DNA from: Saprospiraceae bacterium
GTDB lineage: Bacteria; Bacteroidota; Bacteroidia; Chitinophagales; Saprospiraceae
Direction of reading: 5' to 3'
DNA: 9,136 nucleotides
Assembly (NCBI GenBank): GCA_020436865.1
Contig: JAGQXA010000104.1
Span: 1-9,136, forward strand
In this document: positions 7,301-9,136 of the stretch, one piece after another
Layout of the letters: every line of letters begins with the position of its first letter
Position numbering within the stretch: the first letter of the stretch is position 1
The notes under the pieces: model-generated
What the model was told of the DNA's origin: nothing
The model's input: only the letters and a program-made list of their open reading frames with translations
Database searches by the model: none
Translations under genes and position numbers: made by a program

Positions 7301-7696
7301 CTGCCTGACTACGAGAATGCCACCCACGTCTTCGAAGGCGTACTGGCTTCCAATGGCGCTGCCAACACGATCGCCGTACCGCTCGACGAGAACTGGTACA
7401 CTGGCAACGGCGGTGGCTTCGGTTCGGTTTCCGAGCACTTCATTCAGGATGCTTCCTTCTACCGCCTGCGCTTGCTGAGCTTGTCGTACCGGTTTAACAA
7501 CGATTGGCTGGCCAACACGCCGCTGCGCGACCTCCAGCTTTCGTTCACCGGCCGGAACCTGCTGCTGTGGACGCCCTACAACGGCATCGACCCCGAGACG
7601 AGCCTCGCCGGTTCTTCGACCAACGGCCAGGGCATGGACTACTTCCAGATGCCGGGCACGAAGAGCTACGCTATCGGTCTGAATGTGAAGTTTTAA
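4355..7696 (+). CDS. SusC/RagA-family TonB-linked outer membrane transporter
   Basis: The 1113-residue protein is an outer-membrane beta-barrel that imports oligomeric nutrients with energy from TonB, together with its SusD partner. A signal peptide spans residues 1-20 (MKKLLLVF... cleaved at AILA|Q). A carboxypeptidase-D regulatory-like domain follows at about 22-100 (TVTDENGEPLIGASV). The Ton box-like ETAVVTA is at 100-106, then the family signature TALGIQRDEKAIGYAV at 105-120. The plug covers about 120-244, with VIDGVRI and a GAAATALYG...GVIVITTKKG end. The barrel runs to the terminal Phe (YAIGLNVKF), the usual BAM recognition end. No STN domain precedes the regulatory-like domain, so sigma/anti-sigma signalling is unlikely. 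The frame is open from an ATG at 4286, but only the ATG at 4355 puts the signal peptide at the N-terminus. Length is typical for the family. The substrate cannot be told from sequence alone. Confidence 0.96.
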   Translation: MKKLLLVFAMFLFGAGAILAQRTVSGTVTDENGEPLIGASVLVKETTTGTVTDIDGQFTVDVPEGATTLVVSYTGYSTEEVALGASNVIDITLKEGVTLETAVVTALGIQRDEKAIGYAVQQVNGDDISSANTVSVLDALSGKAAGVQITQASGAAGAASRIVLRGQTSFNGNNEALMVIDGVRIDNSENHSERSLGGVAVSNRAMDINPDEIESVTVLKGAAATALYGVDGARGVIVITTKKGKKGTGVSVDYSTDYTISEVSLLPRFQNKYVQGVSGTWLGPETGWPLSWGPLADTLFWDGSDYDYDKNGRIVGASDPSAQTPFTPYDPAHDFFQRGTMWSHNLALSGGGDNATYRFSFGRTDQSGIVPKNEFERTNLGLSSTADFFDNRLHATTSINYINSGGRRIQQGSNISGLGLGLYRTPISFDNGNGLDDPEDDPSSYYLPNGRQRNYRGGGGYDNPYWVVANNPFRDEVNRIIGTMRLAYDFSPWATLSTTIGTDFYSDVRKQVYEIFSRSYPTGTIIDDEWNYRQVDAYLNLSGGGDLGEDFSLGYNLGGNLFQYNEKNLYTQGDGLNFPGFTELANTTSITTINTIDRQKTLSIFGSVDLGFRNFLYLTLTGRNDWISTLIVPTKDFNASDIGVFYPSASLSFVFSELMEGADWLSFGKLRLSYAQVGGGAPGSFLTSNIFIAPQSSGFIYSLNDGWTNGIFFPFNGVAGFTLNPLKGSESLVPSTTTDYEVGLDLRFLNGRVGIDATYYTRESKDQILTIPIDNATGFQRAVLNSGKLSTVGQEVVLSLTPVQTPNFSWNLQANFSHWNTYVDELAEGVTNQYLDGFTGTGVYNLAPEDPDNKDTRYEYGQLFGNPFQRVNTDNGTFDPNMPFNPTGTLIIDDSGSPDPYAADYNPNYGYPMADPIARVIGNPNPDWLLGINNTLTYKNLSLSFLFDIKQGGDMWNGTEGAITYFGTAEGTQDRDPLNADGLPDYENATHVFEGVLASNGAANTIAVPLDENWYTGNGGGFGSVSEHFIQDASFYRLRLLSLSYRFNNDWLANTPLRDLQLSFTGRNLLLWTPYNGIDPETSLAGSSTNGQGMDYFQMPGTKSYAIGLNVKF

Positions 7697-7697
7697 T

Positions 7698-7765
7698 TTG
7701 GATGTTGGATCTTGGATGTTGGTTTGTTAGCCAACATCCAACCAACAACAACCAACATCAAAAAA
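7698..7765 (+). repeat. Nested direct and inverted repeats between the susC-like and susD-like genes
   Basis: TTGGATGTTGG occurs twice in direct orientation (7698-7708 and 7712-7722). The second copy forms a perfect 11-bp inverted repeat with CCAACATCCAA (7731-7741), loop TTTGTTAG. The first copy can also pair through GATGTTGG (7701-7708) with CCAACATC (7752-7759), giving an outer 8-bp stem around the inner one. An A6 tract follows. There is no T-run after the stem on the plus strand, so a simple intrinsic terminator is unlikely. RNA processing, mRNA stabilisation or partial attenuation that sets the SusC:SusD ratio are possible roles. Confidence 0.75.
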
Positions 7766-7772
7766 GAAAATC

Positions 7773-9104
7773 ATGATGAAGAATAAAATCCTTTCAATCT
7801 TAACAGTCTTTGCACTGGTGTTCAGCTTGACGAGCTGCGAGGACTACTTCGGCGACGTAAACGTCGACCCGAATAACCCGACGGCAGTGACGCCCAACGT
7901 GTTGCTTCCGCAGATCCAGGTCCGTCTGGCCTATGCCTACGGCGGCGACGCATCGCGTCACCTCAGCATCTTCACGCAACACCTCGACGGCGTAACCCGT
8001 CAGTTTGCGATCTACCAGAACTACGGCATCCAGCCGAACGACGTCGATAACCTCTACGGCGGCAACCTGTACTCGGGCGTTATGATGGACAACCGTCAGC
8101 TGCGCGCCCTGGCCGACGCCGAAGGCTACAACCACTACTCCGGTATTTCCCGCGCCATCGAAGCCTATACGATGATGCTGGTCACCGACTGGTGGGGCGA
8201 CGTTCCCTACAGCGAAGCTTTCCAGGGAACCGACCTGCTGTCGCCGAAGTACGACGACCAGGCCGACATCTACGTCGAGATCTTCCGCCTGATCGAAGAA
8301 GCCATCAGCCTGCTTAGCGGCGACGGCGGGGCCGTACTGCCCGGCGGCGCCGACCTGATGTACGGTGGCGACGCCGACGCTTGGGTCAAGTTCTGCCGCA
8401 CGCTGAAGGCTCGGGGCTATCTGCACCTGTCTAAGCTCGACAATGCGAACTATCAGAACGTGCTCGACAACCTGGCCGACGGCTTTGCCAGCAGAGACGA
8501 TGACGGACGCATCACTTTCGGTAGCACCCCGAGCTCCACGGCTCCCTGGTATCAGTACATCGAGCAGCGCGACGACGCCGAAGTCGGCGTGAACTACGTG
8601 GCGCTGATGAACAGCCTGAACGATCCTCGCGTGGACGTATATGGCGTTCCGCTCGACGTGCCGGGCCACCCGGTATTCGTACGTAACCAGGCTCAGCCGC
8701 TGCTGACCTACGTCGAAGCCAAGTTCATGGAAGCAGAGGCTGAAATGATGGTCAACGGCGCCGCCGCTGCCCACCAGCCGTACCTCGACGCGATCATGGC
8801 TTCCTTCTCGGATGCCGGCCTCGACTCCGAATATGCCGCCTATGTCGGCCAAACGGAAATAGATCCGGGCTCCGGCAACCTGACGCTCGATCACATCATG
8901 ACCCAGAAGTACATCGCCATGTTCATGGATCCTGAAGTGTTCAGCGACTGGCGCCGCACCGGCATTCCGGAACTCGACCCGAATACGGGCGCTAATGTTC
9001 CGCGTCGTCTGCCCTACGCCGAAACGGCTGTACTGTACAACGAAAACACCCCGTCGCCTGCTGACGTAACCATTTACGACCGCGTCGACTGGGATGTGGA
9101 ATAA
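7773..9104 (+). CDS. SusD/RagB-family nutrient-binding outer membrane lipoprotein (SusD-like_2 type)
   Basis: The 443-residue protein is a surface-exposed lipoprotein that binds the nutrient and caps the SusC barrel. A lipoprotein signal peptide ends in the lipobox LTSC with Cys22 as the lipidated residue. Family hallmarks follow in order: DVNVDPNNPTAVTPNVLLPQ near 28-47, TDWWGDVPYSEAFQG at 138-152, a TPR-like helical stretch with AWVKFCRTLKARGYLHLSKL at 203-222, LLTYVEAKFMEAEAEM near 310-325, and KYIAMFMDPEVFSDWRRTGI at 379-398. The start at 7773 was chosen; the adjacent ATG at 7776 would remove one residue. It lies 76 bases after the transporter stop, in the same direction, so co-transcription is likely. 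The protein is somewhat short for the family, with a compressed segment near 288-308. The remaining 32 bases after its stop hold nothing recognisable. Confidence 0.94.
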   Translation: MMKNKILSILTVFALVFSLTSCEDYFGDVNVDPNNPTAVTPNVLLPQIQVRLAYAYGGDASRHLSIFTQHLDGVTRQFAIYQNYGIQPNDVDNLYGGNLYSGVMMDNRQLRALADAEGYNHYSGISRAIEAYTMMLVTDWWGDVPYSEAFQGTDLLSPKYDDQADIYVEIFRLIEEAISLLSGDGGAVLPGGADLMYGGDADAWVKFCRTLKARGYLHLSKLDNANYQNVLDNLADGFASRDDDGRITFGSTPSSTAPWYQYIEQRDDAEVGVNYVALMNSLNDPRVDVYGVPLDVPGHPVFVRNQAQPLLTYVEAKFMEAEAEMMVNGAAAAHQPYLDAIMASFSDAGLDSEYAAYVGQTEIDPGSGNLTLDHIMTQKYIAMFMDPEVFSDWRRTGIPELDPNTGANVPRRLPYAETAVLYNENTPSPADVTIYDRVDWDVE

Positions 9105-9136
9105 TTGAACGGAACGATCCTCGGAATTGATCCATA

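Noticed and set aside
4583..7438. A 951-codon open frame on the minus strand opposite the SusC-like gene
   Set aside because: The plus-strand frame is an unmistakable SusC with signal peptide, plug and barrel. The antisense product has no recognisable domain and is explained by the strong codon bias of the real gene, which leaves few stops on the other strand.
7800..8894. A 364-codon open frame on the minus strand opposite the SusD-like gene
   Set aside because: Same explanation: it mirrors the codon bias of the SusD-like gene, and its translation resembles no protein family.
1..9136. tRNA, rRNA, CRISPR array, insertion sequence or integration site
   Set aside because: No cloverleaf-like segment, regularly spaced repeats, transposase-like frame or terminal inverted repeats were seen on either strand.

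Overview
The window looks like a chromosomal segment of a member of the Bacteroidota with moderately high GC. Four things support this. There is a complete SusC/RagA-type TonB-dependent transporter followed by a SusD/RagB-type lipoprotein, a pair essentially confined to this phylum. Start codons follow A/T-rich leaders rather than well-placed Shine-Dalgarno sequences. Several intergenic sites resemble the Bacteroidota promoter (TTG about 19-20 bases ahead of TAnnTTTG). The protein sequences also look like Bacteroidota families. A Saprospiria/Lewinella-like origin is a guess from composition only.

Layout. Positions 1-1471 (minus strand) hold an almost complete M17 leucyl aminopeptidase that runs off the left edge; every expected metal and catalytic residue is present. 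Upstream of it on the same strand (1579-2712) is an alpha/beta-hydrolase esterase with an N-terminal carbohydrate-binding-like (CBM48/E-set) domain. A 433-base divergent intergenic region (2713-3145) separates these from a rightward block. That block starts with a 207-residue NarL/FixJ-type response regulator (3146-3769), which ends in a plausible intrinsic terminator. A gene-free stretch of 585 bases (3770-4354) follows. It contains a strong bulged hairpin, a perfect 16-base palindrome beside an A-tract, a candidate promoter, and a leader with several inverted repeats. The SusC-like transporter (4355-7696) and the SusD-like lipoprotein (7773-9104) follow, separated by 76 bases filled with nested copies of an 11-base motif in direct and inverted orientation.

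How the genes work together. The SusC/SusD pair should form an outer-membrane complex in which the surface lipoprotein SusD closes over the SusC barrel, and TonB energy drives import of an oligomeric nutrient (glycan or peptide). The transporter has no N-terminal STN signalling domain and no sigma/anti-sigma gene lies beside it, so the adjacent response regulator is the best local candidate for controlling it. No sensor kinase is visible. The esterase and aminopeptidase face the other way; their link to the uptake system is possible (ester removal, peptide hydrolysis in the cytoplasm) but not shown.

The genes belong to known families. The less explained material is non-coding: the palindrome and hairpin between regulator and transporter, the structured leader of the transporter, and the repeat-built linker between susC-like and susD-like genes.
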